Assembly (NCBI RefSeq): GCF_000346465.2 | Contig: NC_034010.1 | Location: 18,010,919 to 18,074,918, forward strand | Source: Prunus persica | Taxonomy: Eukaryota; Streptophyta; Magnoliopsida; Rosales; Rosaceae | Reading direction: 5' to 3' | DNA length: 64,000 nt | Shown: one piece after another, positions 47,065-59,061 of the stretch | How the letters are laid out: every line of letters begins with the position of its first letter | Numbering within the stretch: the stretch's first letter is position 1 | Notes under the pieces: generated by a model | Database searches by the model: none | Told to the model about the DNA's origin: nothing | The model's input: only the letters and a program-made list of their open reading frames with translations | Made by a program: the position numbers and the translations under genes

Positions 47065-49741
47065 GAAAAAGTCGACTTCATATATGGAGGATCAGATAGA
47101 GCAGAGAATGAACCAGAATGGGCCGACGCGGTACCATTTTTCTACCAGCCTGACAAGAGGTGTATCTATAGGGTTCCCAATAAACTCCGTAAAGTAAATG
47201 AAGCAGCATACGCTCTGTTGTGAAATTATTGCAAGCGCACAATCCATACAAGTAATATAGAAATAAGTAGAGTATCGTTCCCACGAAGACTGTAATTTCC
47301 TATTAACTACCAATTATGATTAATGCATAAGTTTATTTGAACAGTTGATTAAGAAGATTGATTAATTTTAAGAAAACTAAAACAATTATGAAAAATAACA
47401 ATTTAATTAACAATAGAAAATTAAGATGATGAGACACTAGAGCATCCGACTTCACCATAACCAATTCTACTTAATTCTTATAGCCAATTAACCCTAATTA
47501 CTATCCATGTTGACAGTTGGTTTCTCCTAATTTATTCGATATCCCCTCTCGGGCTCAACCAAAAGTATTCTCAATTAACAACCCATTCTCTCTCGAGCAA
47601 CGGATTTAGAAAACCAAGAACCCATTAAGTTCTATGAGAACCTACAAGAAAACTGCATGAGTCATGTTAGTCCCTCTCGGGCACTCATTCAAGTCATGGT
47701 ATTTGTTACAAGAAGCAAACACCAAACATCTCCTCTCGGTCTCCGCTTGGATCATCAATTAAATATTAGCTAGATATTTAAATCATTAAGAACAGTAACA
47801 AATACTCAACATGAGATAATAATCAGAAATTAATATAACGATAGAAATTAAGTATTCAAGGTTAGGCTACATCGTAGCCCTAGCAAGGGAAATTAGTTCA
47901 TAACAGAAGAAAATATAAACAAGAGAATTATTGTCATAAAACCAATTTGGCCGATGGACTTGATCTTCAGAATCTTCACAGGAACACCTTCAAAAGCTCC
48001 TCAAATAATGCAGCAGCAAATTCTTGGCTTCCTCTGATATTTCTCTGGTTGAATGAAAGTTGGTGGAAAAATATGGTAGAGAAGACGATGGTGGAAAAAG
48101 ATGCCCTGGCTATTAGGTTAACGCTTTGTATTTATAGGCCAAGGGACTCCTCCAAAAATAAGGAAGATAATATTTATTTAGGAAGGAAAGGAAAAATAGG
48201 AATATTAGAAAAACTAAGACCTATTCTCAAAAGGAAGTAACATGCGGCTTAGTCAAAGAGGGAATTTGCTTTGGGGTTTTAAAGGGAAAATAGGAAAGTA
48301 TTCTCAAGGGTCCAGCCGATACCCACAATTTGCTCCAAAGCCTTGCTAGGTATGATTTCCTACAAAATCTTCACCAAACGCATTAAACTAACCAATTTCA
48401 CATGAAAAAATGCAAATAAAGATAGATTATATATGCAAAATATGAATCTATCACGCTCCTCAATTAATTTCAATAGCCCCTTTCCACCATGGCAAACCAG
48501 AACTCAAGGACATGGAGAACCATAAAAGAATATATTGTGAGAATTTTTTCACAGGTACTTTAAAGAGTAAGGAGGAACTAAAAAGTTTCATCAGAGATCG
48601 TCAAGGAAAGATTCTTAGTTGTTATGCAGGGACAATTAATCAGGGTGACAATTTTGACTTTTCGGAGGTAATTCTAGTTGATGCCCTCTTCATCATTCAG
48701 CTCTTTATGATGGATTCTGAAAACCCTAAAAATGATTATCACATCTTAAGATCACGGTGGCTGAGGAAAGCTGTAGAGCAGGACCTCGTACTGCTAGAAA
48801 ATCAGCTTCCTTATTTTCTTCTTCAAGACCTGTACAACTTTGCCATGCCAGTCTCTTGTTTCTATCCCCGCAACGAAGTGCAAGCACAAGAACGGGAGAA
48901 TAGACAACAAAGATGTTTTGATCTTGATAAAATATGTTACTGCTTGCCTTGCTGTCGTAGAAGCCACCACCGCGATCATTCTGTGTTAACTGTTGAAGCC
49001 GCCAAATCTGTTCATCCCTTTCTCAAGCTTACCTGTGAGTTCTTCAAAAGTTACAGTAAGGGAAAATCTGTCAGGATTGGAGTAACTATAAAACATTTCA
49101 CTGATTTGGTAAGACATTTTTTGTGCCCTGCAGAAGAAATGACTTGGGTAGATACTCCTATAAAAAATATATATGACACGAGAAAGTTGAAGGCCGTAGG
49201 GGTGAACTTTAGGCTACTTCAAGAAGTAGGTTTTGTCATTAAAGGAGATGAATCCCACGATTGTAATTTCAACTTAGCATGTTTTACAAGTATGGACTTG
49301 AAGCTGACACTAATCTGTGTCAAGGATGAGATAGAATGCGTCGTCCGAAATGTCATGGCGTTGGAGCAGTTTCTGTATCCAGACTCTGCTTATATTTGCG
49401 AATATTTTTTGTTCATGGATAAACTTGTGGACACTGTTGAAGATGTGAATTTGCTGATTGAGAGTGGAGTTCTTGTTAACAAGATAGGCTGCAACGAAAC
49501 CGTGGCAAACCTGATCAATAAACTCTGTGTGCAGATTATGGATGATGTATCCTGCTATGGTGGTGTCTCTGGGCAGCTTAATAAGCACTATGGGATCAGT
49601 TTTTGGAACCGTCATGTGGCAATCCTGAAAGGAGTTTACTTGAAGGATCTTTGGAGAGGCAGCTCAACTATACTTGGACTTTTTGTCCTGGTTTTCTCAA
49701 TCATTGGAACCATGAAGTCGCTTGAACATAATCTAATTTAA
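47065..49741 (+). pseudogene. DUF247 (UPF0481) gene disrupted by an LTR insertion
   Basis: Left part: after a CACTAG acceptor, 47065-47215 encodes EKVDFIYGG... and CIYRVPNKLRKVNEAAYA, the typical DUF247 start. Right part: 48459-49741 continues in the same codon with PQLISIAPFHHGK, then ENHKRIYC, AVEQDLVLLENQLPYFLL (hallmark), and a C-terminal membrane helix ILGLFVLVFSIIG. The 1,238 bp LTR sits between, within the codon after AYA; dropping it and one CGCTC restores an uninterrupted frame. Any first exon upstream of 47065 is unresolved. In its present state the largest frame begins at M 48512 (409 aa) and lacks the conserved N-terminal motif. DUF247 proteins are plant-specific and membrane-anchored; in grasses some act in self-incompatibility. 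Whether the LTR is spliced out or drives a shortened protein is unknown. Confidence 0.85.
47216..48453 (-). mobile_element. Solo LTR, 1,238 bp, TSD CGCTC, inside the DUF247 gene
   Basis: Plus-strand ends TGTTGTGAAATTATTGC and GAATCTATCA; minus-strand reading TGATAGATTCATATTTTGC ... TTTCACAACA is the usual polarity of this Gypsy-type LTR, supported by the ACGATACTCTACTTATTTC phrase (minus) near its end. CGCTC flanks it at 47211-47215 and 48454-48458. No second LTR or internal region. Short frames at 47078-47313 (-) and 47947-48240 (+) are LTR sequence. Confidence 0.88.
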
Positions 49742-50120
49742 GCTTCATTTGTAGTTCTTAGTAGAGATTCATCCAGCATATGTCGTTTAATCAGAATAGT
49801 GTCATAAGTTATTTGGATTAGATTTTAATTTTTGTAACTGATGTGTGTGGTCTCTATATTATCACGTGCGACCAGTGAAAGATTTGTCTGATTTCTGGAA
49901 CTGCTGCTACATATGCAATCTATTATGTATTTTCACACAAAACTAGTGAAAATTTTGTCTCAAGTTTTCTGTATATATATGTATATCAACTTTTGGATCT
50001 TGCACAAGAGCCCAAAAATATGACCAAAAACTTTACTATATATTTCGATAGCGTTCTTGTTCCACTTTGGAGAGGAAGAAAGGTAGCACAGGTCATGGTT
50101 TGCATTGCAGGTGACGTTAG
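49742..50120. other. 3' flank of the DUF247 gene
   Basis: AT-rich, no gene; ends at the GTTAG target site of the Copia-type element. Confidence 0.6.
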
Positions 50121-51156
50121 TGCTAAAATATGAATATGGTTTGAATGTATTAGTTAACTTTATTCTTCTCCATAAGGAGGTATATATAGGAGTTTACATG
50201 AGAGTTTTATAAGGAATTAGATACAGTAAAGAATTAGGAAAATATCTCCTAATTGTACAATGATTTATCACTTAAATAAAAATAGGAAAGTAAATCCCTT
50301 AATTAATCAAGGAAGTAAATCTCCTTGATTAATTAGGAGACTCAGTCAACACTCCTCCTCAAGTTGGTGCACAGATATTTCGCACGCCCAACTTGACAAG
50401 TGAGTCACAAAACACCAAACTTGAGAAGCATCAATTGTAGGGAAGGTCTTTTCGTCAACAATGAGTGAAACAAGTGACAAACTAAAGCAAAGTTCGCAGT
50501 GGAAACAAAAGAGCAAACCCTAAAAAATAGGGCACATAGTAGAACACAGAAACCCTGTGAGCATGGCAATAGGTAAGGCAGAAAACAGAAACCCTTAGCA
50601 CTGCAGTAGGTAAGGCAGAACACAGAACCCTTGTGAGCATGGTAGTAGATAAGCAGAACACAAAAACCCTTGAAAAAATAAGGTAAGGTAAGGCAAAGAA
50701 AGTCAAGAGCAAAAGCGTGACCACAACGGAAACACACCAGCAAAGGCATGAGTAACAATACTGGCACCATAATAGGCATGAGCAACAATACTGGTACCAA
50801 CAACAGCAACACAAGGCATTGGCACCAGCTAGAGCAACAAAGCAGAGACATAACAGGCATCATCAACAGTAATCAACATTATCCCCAGCAAGAGTCATAA
50901 CAGGCAGGAGCAATAACATTGTCCCCAGCAAGAGACACAACAGGTATGAGCAACGGTACTGGCAGCAAAGGACATAGTAGTCAGCAGCAATAACAATGAC
51001 AAATACTTCAATTATCGCAGGGGAAGTAAGATGTGATATGAGAAGTTGAGAAATTGTGATTGGAGGAAATTGAATTGAGGAATTTAATGTAGGAATTTGA
51101 TGTAGGAATTGGATTTGAGAGGTATGTGTATAAGATTTGAGGGTCTGTGTTTAGGA

Positions 51157-53522
51157 TGTAACACCCTGACCCCAAATTTTTCCAAATTTTACCCTTATTT
51201 AATTATTTAATTATTTAAGGGTATTTTAGTCATATTTTTAACCGGAGAGAGTTTGGCACAATTGTAAATATTTTGAAATAGAATTTTTATAAAAATCTGG
51301 TTTTCTCTCTCTCTCTCTCTCTCTCTCCCCCGCGGGTCTCTCTCTCTCCTCTCTCTCGCGCGCGACAGCCGGCCACGTTTTGGCCGGCCGTGCTCTCCTC
51401 CGGCCACCAATGACGACGGGACCGGTACCAAAATGACCGGGCCGTCGTCCTCTTCCTACCCCAGCCACCTCCCGCCGCCAGCCGCCGTGGATTCGCCGGA
51501 ATTTGGAGTTGAAGCGGCCGACGTCGTCCAAACTTCAAAGCCGCCGATCTCCCTCCTCCGGCCACCAATTCCGTCGACCCAGGTATGGATTTTGAACCTC
51601 TCGAGCTGCTCTAGCTGATGGTTGGGTAGGATTAGATCGATTCTTAGCGTAGGCAACTCAATTTTCGAATTGAAAATCGGCCGAAACTTTGGCCGCCGTG
51701 ATCGGCCATTTTCGGCCACTTTTTGGGGTAGGTCCAAGAACAAAAGTGGCTCCAAATAGGGTGTTATACCTAAGGTAGGAGTTTGGAGCCGTGGTTTTGA
51801 GATTTTCCAGCGAAGCGTTATCGCTTTGGGCACCCACGCGCTGCCGGTGCGTGCGGCGGCGCGTGGGCACTGTAGAAAAATAGCTCTGTGTTCCGATGAG
51901 ATCCTTAGGTTGTCACGAGTGTGTATGATTTCGCGGATCTCAATTCGGACGTCGTTTGACTATCGAACGGATAATCGCATAGTATGCGTTATCCGGGTTC
52001 GATAGGTTGGGACCGTCGGATGGTCCCAAATTTAATATATGTTAATCTAGGTAATTCTAGGATCGTGTAGGAATTCACGGAGCGTGAATCGGAGCCCCGG
52101 ATGTTCCGAATAATAATTTAAAGTTTATATTTTATATTAACCGTCAGATCATGCGATCGTGCGAAATCCGACCGTCTGATCTGAACCAAAATTGCAGGAC
52201 AAGTGTCCTATACCTGGTAGAACTCATAGGGACTTTCGGATCCGAAATTGGAAGTCGTGGGTTCTGCAGGTCCGGTTGACCAGGGTTAGAGTAGTTTGAC
52301 CCTTGGTTGACCGTGAGTCTTCCGGAGTAATCTCACCTTTCTAGGGGGGATTATCGGGTGCTAGATGATTGTGGAGGGTTACACAATATTAGAATTAATT
52401 TATATAACTATAATTGTGTATGGTTGTACAAGGGTACAACAGAGTCTAAAGTGTCAGTTTGGAGTGCTATACGCACTACTTTAGGTACCTCCTCGGATGT
52501 TGGATTCACTACAAGTACCACCAAGTGAAAGTTAGGTCCTGCGTGGCGTAGGTTATCCGGCGTTGGGACAGGCCCCATACGTGACGTTGATTGTACCGGC
52601 GTATGGGGAGCTATGTAATATGATGTTCAGGTCTCACGTGGCGTAGGTTATCCGGCGTTGAGACAGGCCCCATACGTGGCGTTGGTTGTACCGGCGTATG
52701 GGGAGATATTGTGATATTGTGTTGAGGTCGCACGTGGCGTAGGTTATCCGGCGTGTCGACAGACCCCATACGTGGCGTTAGTTGTACCGGCGTATGGGGA
52801 GATTTGTGATATGATGTTGAGGTCCCGGGTGGCGTAGGTTATCCGGCGTTGGGACAGGCCCCATACGTGACGTTGGTTGTACCGGCGTATGGGGAGTTAT
52901 GTGAAATGATGTGCAGGTCTCACGTGGCGTAGGTTATCCGGCGTTGAGACAGACCTCATACGTGGCGTTGGTTGTACCGGCGTATGGGGAGATATTATGA
53001 CAGTATGGCATGGTCGCACGTGGCGTAGGTTATCCGGCGTGTTGACAGGCCCCATACGTGGCATTGGTTGTACCGGCGTATGGGGAGAATATGTGAAATA
53101 CAGAGAAAGGAAATAAGGCATCGCCCAAGTGTGGAATTGGGTTTTTAGGGAAGAACTACGTGTGGCTTGATCCCTCAAGGAGGGTACGTAGGCAGCATAA
53201 GGTTATTAGGTGCAGCCGCAGACTAAATGTTAGTCATATTTGGTATTTGAATGGTTTGGTAGTTGGTTAGGAATTATTGAAAGGCCGAAGGCCATTTGTG
53301 TGAATTGCATGAAATTATATTGTGCATGCTGCCAGTTGGGAATATTAAATGCGTTTTTATGCAGGTATAAATTTTAGAAAATGTCCAATTTATAGGGGAG
53401 ACTCTGCCGAAATTTCGGCAGGGAGTCTCGGTTTTTAGTAAGTGGGTCTGGCATCGGAGTGATGCCAGGAATTCCAAAGGGTTCGTCTCGGGTTTTGAGA
53501 AAATTCGGGGCGGGTCCTTTCA
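51157..53522 (+). mobile_element. Gypsy-type solo LTR, 2,366 bp, TSD TAGGA, nested in the Copia-type element
   Basis: TGTAACACCCTGACCCC ... TTCGGGGCGGGTCCTTTCA with TAGGA at 51152-51156 and 53523-53527. These termini are typical of a Gypsy LTR family widespread in dicots. It contains a pyrimidine tract (51304-51352), a GC-rich stretch with CCGGCC motifs (51355-51600) and a 95 bp tandem array. No internal domain. Confidence 0.87.
52530..53095. repeat. 95 bp tandem array, 6 units, inside the Gypsy-type LTR
   Basis: GGCGTAGGTTATCCGGCG recurs at about 52545, 52640, 52736, 52831, 52926 and 53022 (period 95-96). Each unit also has a second, related half (GGCGTTGGTTGTACCGGCG) and an inverted pair CCCCATACG...CGTATGGGG able to form a hairpin. 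Confidence 0.93.
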
Positions 53523-54077
53523 TAGGAATTTTGATAAGAGGATTTGAGGACTTTAGATTTGAGGGATTTGGATTTGGGGGAAAAATATGAGGAATTTGAT
53601 TTAGGGTTTTGGATTTCAATATGAGAAGTTTGAGATAAGGGTTTAGAGACAACTTCTCTTCACTCCGATTCTCCTTCTGAAGAGAAGGGGTAGTCGGAGT
53701 CAAGAAATAGGCAATATCTTCATGAGAAAGAAAAACATATCTTTTTCACTCTCCTCTATTTGAAGATGAAGGGAAGATAGCACTTAAATTGCAAGAAGAA
53801 CGCAAGCACAGGTCACAAGAGGACCTGACTCTGATACCATGCTAAAATATGAATATGGTTTGAATGTATTAGGTTAACTTTATTCTTCTCCATAAGGAGG
53901 AAAATATAGGAGTTTACATGAGGATTTTACAAGGAATTAGATACAGTAAAGAATTAGGAAAGTATCTCCTAATTGTACAATGATTTATCACTTATATAAA
54001 AATAGAAAAGTAAATCCCTAAATTAATCAAGGAAGTAAATCTCCTTGATTAATTAGGAGATTCACGTCAACAGTTAG

Positions 54078-54864
54078 CATGATGGGCTTCCCATCCGTAT
54101 CTATCACTTTGATGAGAAGACCCTCTTGCTTCACTTTTGGTAGATGCAACCTTGATATTCATTCAGAACTAAGCACAATCAACCTAATTCAGACTAAGCA
54201 CAATCAACCTTGAAACAACAAACGCTTTATAATTTTAATAGAAAAGTTTATATAGATTCAAATTTTCATTGAGAAGTTGGGTTTAAACCTTGGATTTGGC
54301 GATTTTGATACAAGTCCTTTGACTCTTGCGCCACATAGGATTACATTCATTTTTTAATATATTATGATGTAATCTTTTTATTTTTATTTTTAAAATCCGT
54401 TTTTGTTCCAATGTTGCCCATTATACCTTTAATTGAGTGATAGTAATTTATGTGATAATAATTAGCCATTTATGACTCTGTCATTGAATAGAGAAGGAAA
54501 ATATTGCAAACATATCCCAGAGAGCATTTAAATAAAAACCTCTCTTTCCTCAATTTTATAAGTTTCCTTCCCTAAGAGCTGTTCTCCCACTTCTTCTTCA
54601 CATTAGCAGCCTCTATGAAAAACTGCCACGAGTGAAAGGACGAAAGACAATTTGAAAAAATAAGCCTACAATATACTTCCATAGCAAGCAGAGAATTATG
54701 GCAGAATATTCCTCAAATGGTACTAATACTGTCGATACTTGTTGGCAACTTTTCTTGGGGAACATTTTGAAATTCATTTGTCCTTATGGTAGAGGTATAT
54801 TACATACTCTTATAGATATATTAACCTATGGCGTAGGTATATTGTTCTATTGCCTATTGCATAG

Positions 54865-54902
<38 letters not shown>

Positions 54903-55690
54903 ATTTTTCATATTTTAGACAATGAATAATAGTATTTTATATATCTTTTTTTTTTTATAAATTTTTTATTATAGGTAACATACAATTTATAATTGTCTTT
55001 TTTTTGTATCTAACTTATAGGTAGTCTTCTAATTTATGTTCCTAACTGTGGGTAGTCTTTTAATTTATGTTCCTGACTTATAGGTAACACGATTTATCAC
55101 TAAGTTTTTTCCATTGCTAATAATAACACTATTTATCTGTATGTTAGGTACATAATTTTATGTGGGTGCTTGCGTGAATAATTGGTATAATATGCGGCCT
55201 TTATTTTTCATTGATTAAATTGTATTTTATCCATATATAGGTAAATATTAACAAGGAAAGAATTCAAAATTTAAATTCTGAAATTTAATTACAAGGAAAT
55301 AATGCATTAAATTTAGATTTTCAATGTGTTTTCCTTATTTACCTCAAGGGTAATATCGACATAGCAAAAAAAGTAATAAATGTCAAATGACCTATATCTG
55401 GAACCAAAAACATGTGGTCTAAATCCAACGACAGCTAATATTTTGGACCTAGATAAGAAGCCCTAAATTGTATCAAGGTTGGACAGAAACGAGTAGTTAG
55501 TGATTACTAATGAAATTACAACTGGTTAATTAGCATTGAGCATTTATATTTTTTACTTTATATAAGTTGATATCATGAAAAGATATCAACTTCCCTGCGA
55601 TCCTATATTTTATCGTACATGAGGAGCTGATAGGATTTGCGGGGCTTACCAAAGTTCTAGCATATGCTAGGCTTTGAGTTGATAAAGTAA
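54078..55690. other. Intergenic; one unrecognised short frame
   Basis: A frame starting MAEYSSNGTNTVDTCWQLF at 54698 has a plausible leader (TTTAAATAAAAACC at 54527, pyrimidine-rich 54540-54600) and hydrophobic text, but soon runs into an (AT)n(GT)n repeat (54866-54901). I recognise no family and do not call a gene. Confidence 0.4.
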
Positions 55691-56258
55691 AGGCTTATTT
55701 ACACCAATGCCCCTTGAAACTACGATCAAATCTCACATTGCCCCCTCAAACTTAAAGTGGCCCACTTACCCCGCTTGATTGAGGTTTGGTAACCCACTTT
55801 GCCTCCTGCTGTCAACTCCGTCCAAAAGTCTATTAACTTTGATGATGTGGCAGGGGTGTTTTTGTAATTTCGTACACATGAATCATTATCCACCAATAAA
55901 ACAGATGACGTGGCAAGTGGAGCCCACCTCCACATAATTAAATATTCTACTAATTTAAAATAATTAAAAATTAAAATACAAACATAAAAAACTATTAAAT
56001 AATTCTTTAAAAAATTTATAAAATTAAAATTTTTTAAAAACAGAAAGAAAAAAAAAATCCCCACTCTCTCATTCTCTTCTTCTCTCTCCTCATCTCTATT
56101 TGCCTCTAGACTCGCCCCATTCTTCGACCATCTTTCTCAAAAACAAAAACCCCAACTAGCCGCCAACTAGTCCCGTCTACGGCATATGCCCAGCCACCAC
56201 CTCCTACAACAAATCTGATCCAAACCCCCTACCCAATCACACAACCCACAACACACAC

Positions 56259-56614
56259 NNNNNNNNNNNNNNNNNNNNNNNNNNNNNNNNNNNNNNNNNN
56301 NNNNNNNNNNNNNNNNNNNNNNNNNNNNNNNNNNNNNNNNNNNNNNNNNNNNNNNNNNNNNNNNNNNNNNNNNNNNNNNNNNNNNNNNNNNNNNNNNNNN
56401 NNNNNNNNNNNNNNNNNNNNNNNNNNNNNNNNNNNNNNNNNNNNNNNNNNNNNNNNNNNNNNNNNNNNNNNNNNNNNNNNNNNNNNNNNNNNNNNNNNNN
56501 NNNNNNNNNNNNNNNNNNNNNNNNNNNNNNNNNNNNNNNNNNNNNNNNNNNNNNNNNNNNNNNNNNNNNNNNNNNNNNNNNNNNNNNNNNNNNNNNNNNN
56601 NNNNNNNNNNNNNN
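56259..56614. other. Assembly gap (Ns)
   Basis: A run of 356 Ns in the centre of the long-TIR element; the true length is unknown. Confidence 1.
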
Positions 56615-56915
56615 CTCTCTCCTTCTCTCCTCTTCCTCTATCTCCTTTTCTTTTTGTTTTTTTTTAAATAACCAAAAACAATAATCCATATGTAGCAAAC
56701 CAATGAAAACCTTTACAAATGGAGTGCACTATGCAGACTAAAAGGGTGCAAGCATAAGCTCAAAGCCATCCGTAATACTATTACTATATCTCTTGCAAAT
56801 CAATAAATCCAGATAGACAATTTTGAAATTCAACATTCCATTGAATGAGCAAAATAGTATAAAATCCAACCTCATAGTCATCCAATGAGATCCCATAAGA
56901 ACCTATCGAGTTATC

Positions 56916-57185
56916 TGTCACATCTCGGGATCGGCTCCGCCATAGCACGATATTGTCCACTTTAGGCCCCCTCTCTGCCCTCACGGTTTTGTTTCCAAGA
57001 AATCACGAGCAACTTCCCAGTGGGTCACCCATCCTGGGATTGCTCTAGCCCCCAACTCGCTTAACTTCGGAATTCCCATGACTCCGAAGCCAATAAGCTC
57101 CCAAAAGGCCTCGTGCTAGATGGAGGAGGGCATGTACATATAAGGCACATCACCCCCTCTCCGTTGGTCGATGTAGGATGTTACA
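56916..57185 (-). mobile_element. Cassandra solo LTR, 270 bp, TSD TTATC
   Basis: Minus strand TGTAACATCCTACATCGACC ... GATCCCGAGATGTGACA; TTATC at 56911-56915 and 57186-57190. Carries one 5S-like module (AGTTAAGCGAGTTGGGGG, CAGGATGGGTGACC). Compared with 21904-22375 it has a single copy of each segment, so it represents the normal form. Confidence 0.9.
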
Positions 57186-57961
57186 TTATCAACTAACCAT
57201 AACATCGAACCCTCGTGTGTCAAACATTATAAACGAGGTATGAAACCCATTTCCATTTCCTCATCCTCTCTCCCTCCTCTCAAACCCATTTCCCACCTTC
57301 GATTTCTTCTCAGTGCCCCAATCAAAGAGGTGCTTTGGGGTCAGGGCTACTGGGTTTGGGGGTTGAGGAGGTGCGTAAGTTGGGGAGATCGAGGTGGGGC
57401 TGTGTGGGTAGGGAGGTGGTTGGGGTTGGGTATGTAGGGTTGATAAGAAGGGGAGGGGAAGAATGCGGTTGGGTTTGAATTTTTTTTTAAAATTTAATTA
57501 ATTGAAGAGTTATTGATTATTTATTTTGTCCACATGGGATCCATGTCTTTAAAAAATTGGGCTCCACTTGCCACATCACCCGCTCAATTGGTAGATATGT
57601 ACGAAATTACAAAACAACAATGCCACGTCATCAAAGTTAACATATTTTTAGACGGAGTTGACTGCAGGGGCAAAGTGGGTCGTGAAACCACGGTCAAGAG
57701 GGGTAAGAACTCCACTTTAAGTTTAAGGGGACAATGTGAGTTTTGACCTAGTTTCAGGGGACACTGGTGTAAATAAGCCTAAAAGACAAGTTCATTGCTA
57801 GAAATTGTACACCCAGTTTCTCTCTTTATGGCGGCAACCATTCATGAATTTATAAGGACTGCTAAGAAATATATTATAATTATTCCTTTGAAAATTTTAA
57901 ACCACTATACTTAGACGTTCAACCATGAATGGGTAAAGAAATCGTCAAATAAAGATTTCAT

Positions 57962-58770
57962 TTGCTTGCTCTTTTTTCCACTACGTTTAATTTATTGGTA
58001 ATTACACATAATGAACTAATTCATGTCAGATATCTTTCCTACGAAAATATGCATAAGCCTGCTCCTCTGTGGGAAATGGTTTCATTTGGAGTACATCGCT
58101 CCGAGCCTTGTCAAGTTTATCATTTAATCCAACCAAGTATACACCCGATTTTCTCGAATAATTTCATTATACCTCTTGATATCCGACTCACACTGCATTG
58201 GATTAGGACGACGAAAGTCAATCTCTCTCCACAAACCCTGGAAGGTATTGTAGTACGTTTCAATAGAGCCTCATGATTGTCTCAGTTTGGATACTCACCT
58301 TTTAAGATCATACATCTGAAAGATATCGGTGTCATCAAAGTAAGTTGTGGCAATTGTATCTCATATTGCTTTTGCAGTGGGAAGGCGAATAAAATTACTA
58401 ATCAATTTCGGCACCATAGAATTGATTAGCCATCCTTTCACAATCGAATTTTCTGTTTGCCATTTGTTAAACATCGGGTCCGTCTGGGAGGTTGTGGTAG
58501 TTCTTCATTTATATATCACAATTTGTCTTTGCCTGAGATATGCATCTCAACGACTTGAGACCATATAGCATAGTTGGTGCCATCCAACTTGATGCCAATC
58601 TGTGCAGTGGAAGATTCATAGGTTATAGTCTGAGTTGGGATCTGGGTCTGGGCCTGATTCAGTAACTGGGTCATTTTGGAGATCCATGCTTCTAAGATCA
58701 TGTGGAAGGTGGTAGAGGAGTCGATGGAGCTACCTTTATGGGATCTGATTGGCAGGTCTTGATCACCCAT
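57962..58770 (-). pseudogene. Copia gag fragment (degenerate)
   Basis: The minus strand starts MGDQDLP at 58770 and includes IGIKLDGTNYAIWSQVVE and SGKDKL, the conserved N-terminal gag motif of plant Copia elements. It then hits a TGA and a frameshift; further gag text (for example LNDKLDKARSDVLQM and EEQAYAYFRRKD) is readable in other frames down to about 57990, where the homology stops. No protease, integrase or RT. It lies just inside the LTR at 58824-59061 with a degenerate primer site between. Confidence 0.8.
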
Positions 58771-58823
58771 GGCGGCGAGGGTTTAGGTAGAGCAGCAACC
58801 ACAAGATCCTTGCTATGATACAA

Positions 58824-59061
58824 TGTTAAAATAAGGAAAATAATTGTGGGAATTTTTTGTCTATTCATCTCCTTGTACAAGGACGCACATACATACATAC
58901 ATATATATATATATATATCGCACATTATGCCTTGAAGGCCAAGTAACCTTGGAGGCTAAGTAAAACTATAACTCCTTATTCTAATTACAGTAGGAAATTA
59001 GAAATAGAAAAAGAAACTAATTACAATCAATCAATACGGGAACCGTCATCTCACGCCAACA
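58824..59061 (-). mobile_element. 5' LTR of the Copia remnant (duplicate of 41896-42609)
   Basis: Minus strand TGTTGGCGTGAGATGACGG ... CCTTATTTTAACA followed by TTGTATCATAGC, a decayed tRNA-Met site. Contains an (AT/ACAT)n expansion at 58890-58918 not present in the other copy. The partner LTR is missing. Confidence 0.65.

Larger units (their letters stand above)
50121..54072 (-). mobile_element. Non-autonomous Copia-type LTR element, TSD GTTAG, with a nested solo LTR
   Basis: LTRs 50121-50351 and 53840-54072 are about 90% or more alike (TGCTAAAATATGAATATGG ... GTCAACA). Next to the right LTR, the minus strand reads TGGTATCAGAGTC (53839-53827), a tRNA-Met primer site. Next to the left LTR lies the purine tract AACTTGAGGAGGAG (minus). 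Flanking duplication GTTAG at 50116-50120 and 54073-54077. Without the nested Gypsy solo LTR (51157-53522), the interior is only about 1.1 kb and has no gag or pol, so the element depended on a helper. Its frames (for example 50405-50866) are low-complexity repeat translations. Confidence 0.9.
55691..57780. mobile_element. Long-TIR element (MULE-like), about 2.1 kb, with assembly gap and nested Cassandra LTR
   Basis: Left AGGCTTATTTACACCAATG and right (reverse complement) AGGCTTATTTACACCAGTG continue as inverted copies for over 200 bp (CTCACATTG, CAAACTTAAAGTGG, CCCACTTTGCC, CAACTCCGTC, TTAACTTTGATGA). The interior is C-rich on the left and G-rich on the right, as if the inverted arms extend further. 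Ns fill 56259-56614. Frames inside are translations of the TIR or of Ns. Confidence 0.75.

Noticed and set aside
50405..50866. 153-codon and 110-codon hydrophobic minus-strand frames
   Set aside because: Translations of short CA/GCA-rich tandem phrases inside the Copia-type element; no protein motif.
56237..56698. 153-codon frame made largely of X
   Set aside because: It runs across the assembly gap.
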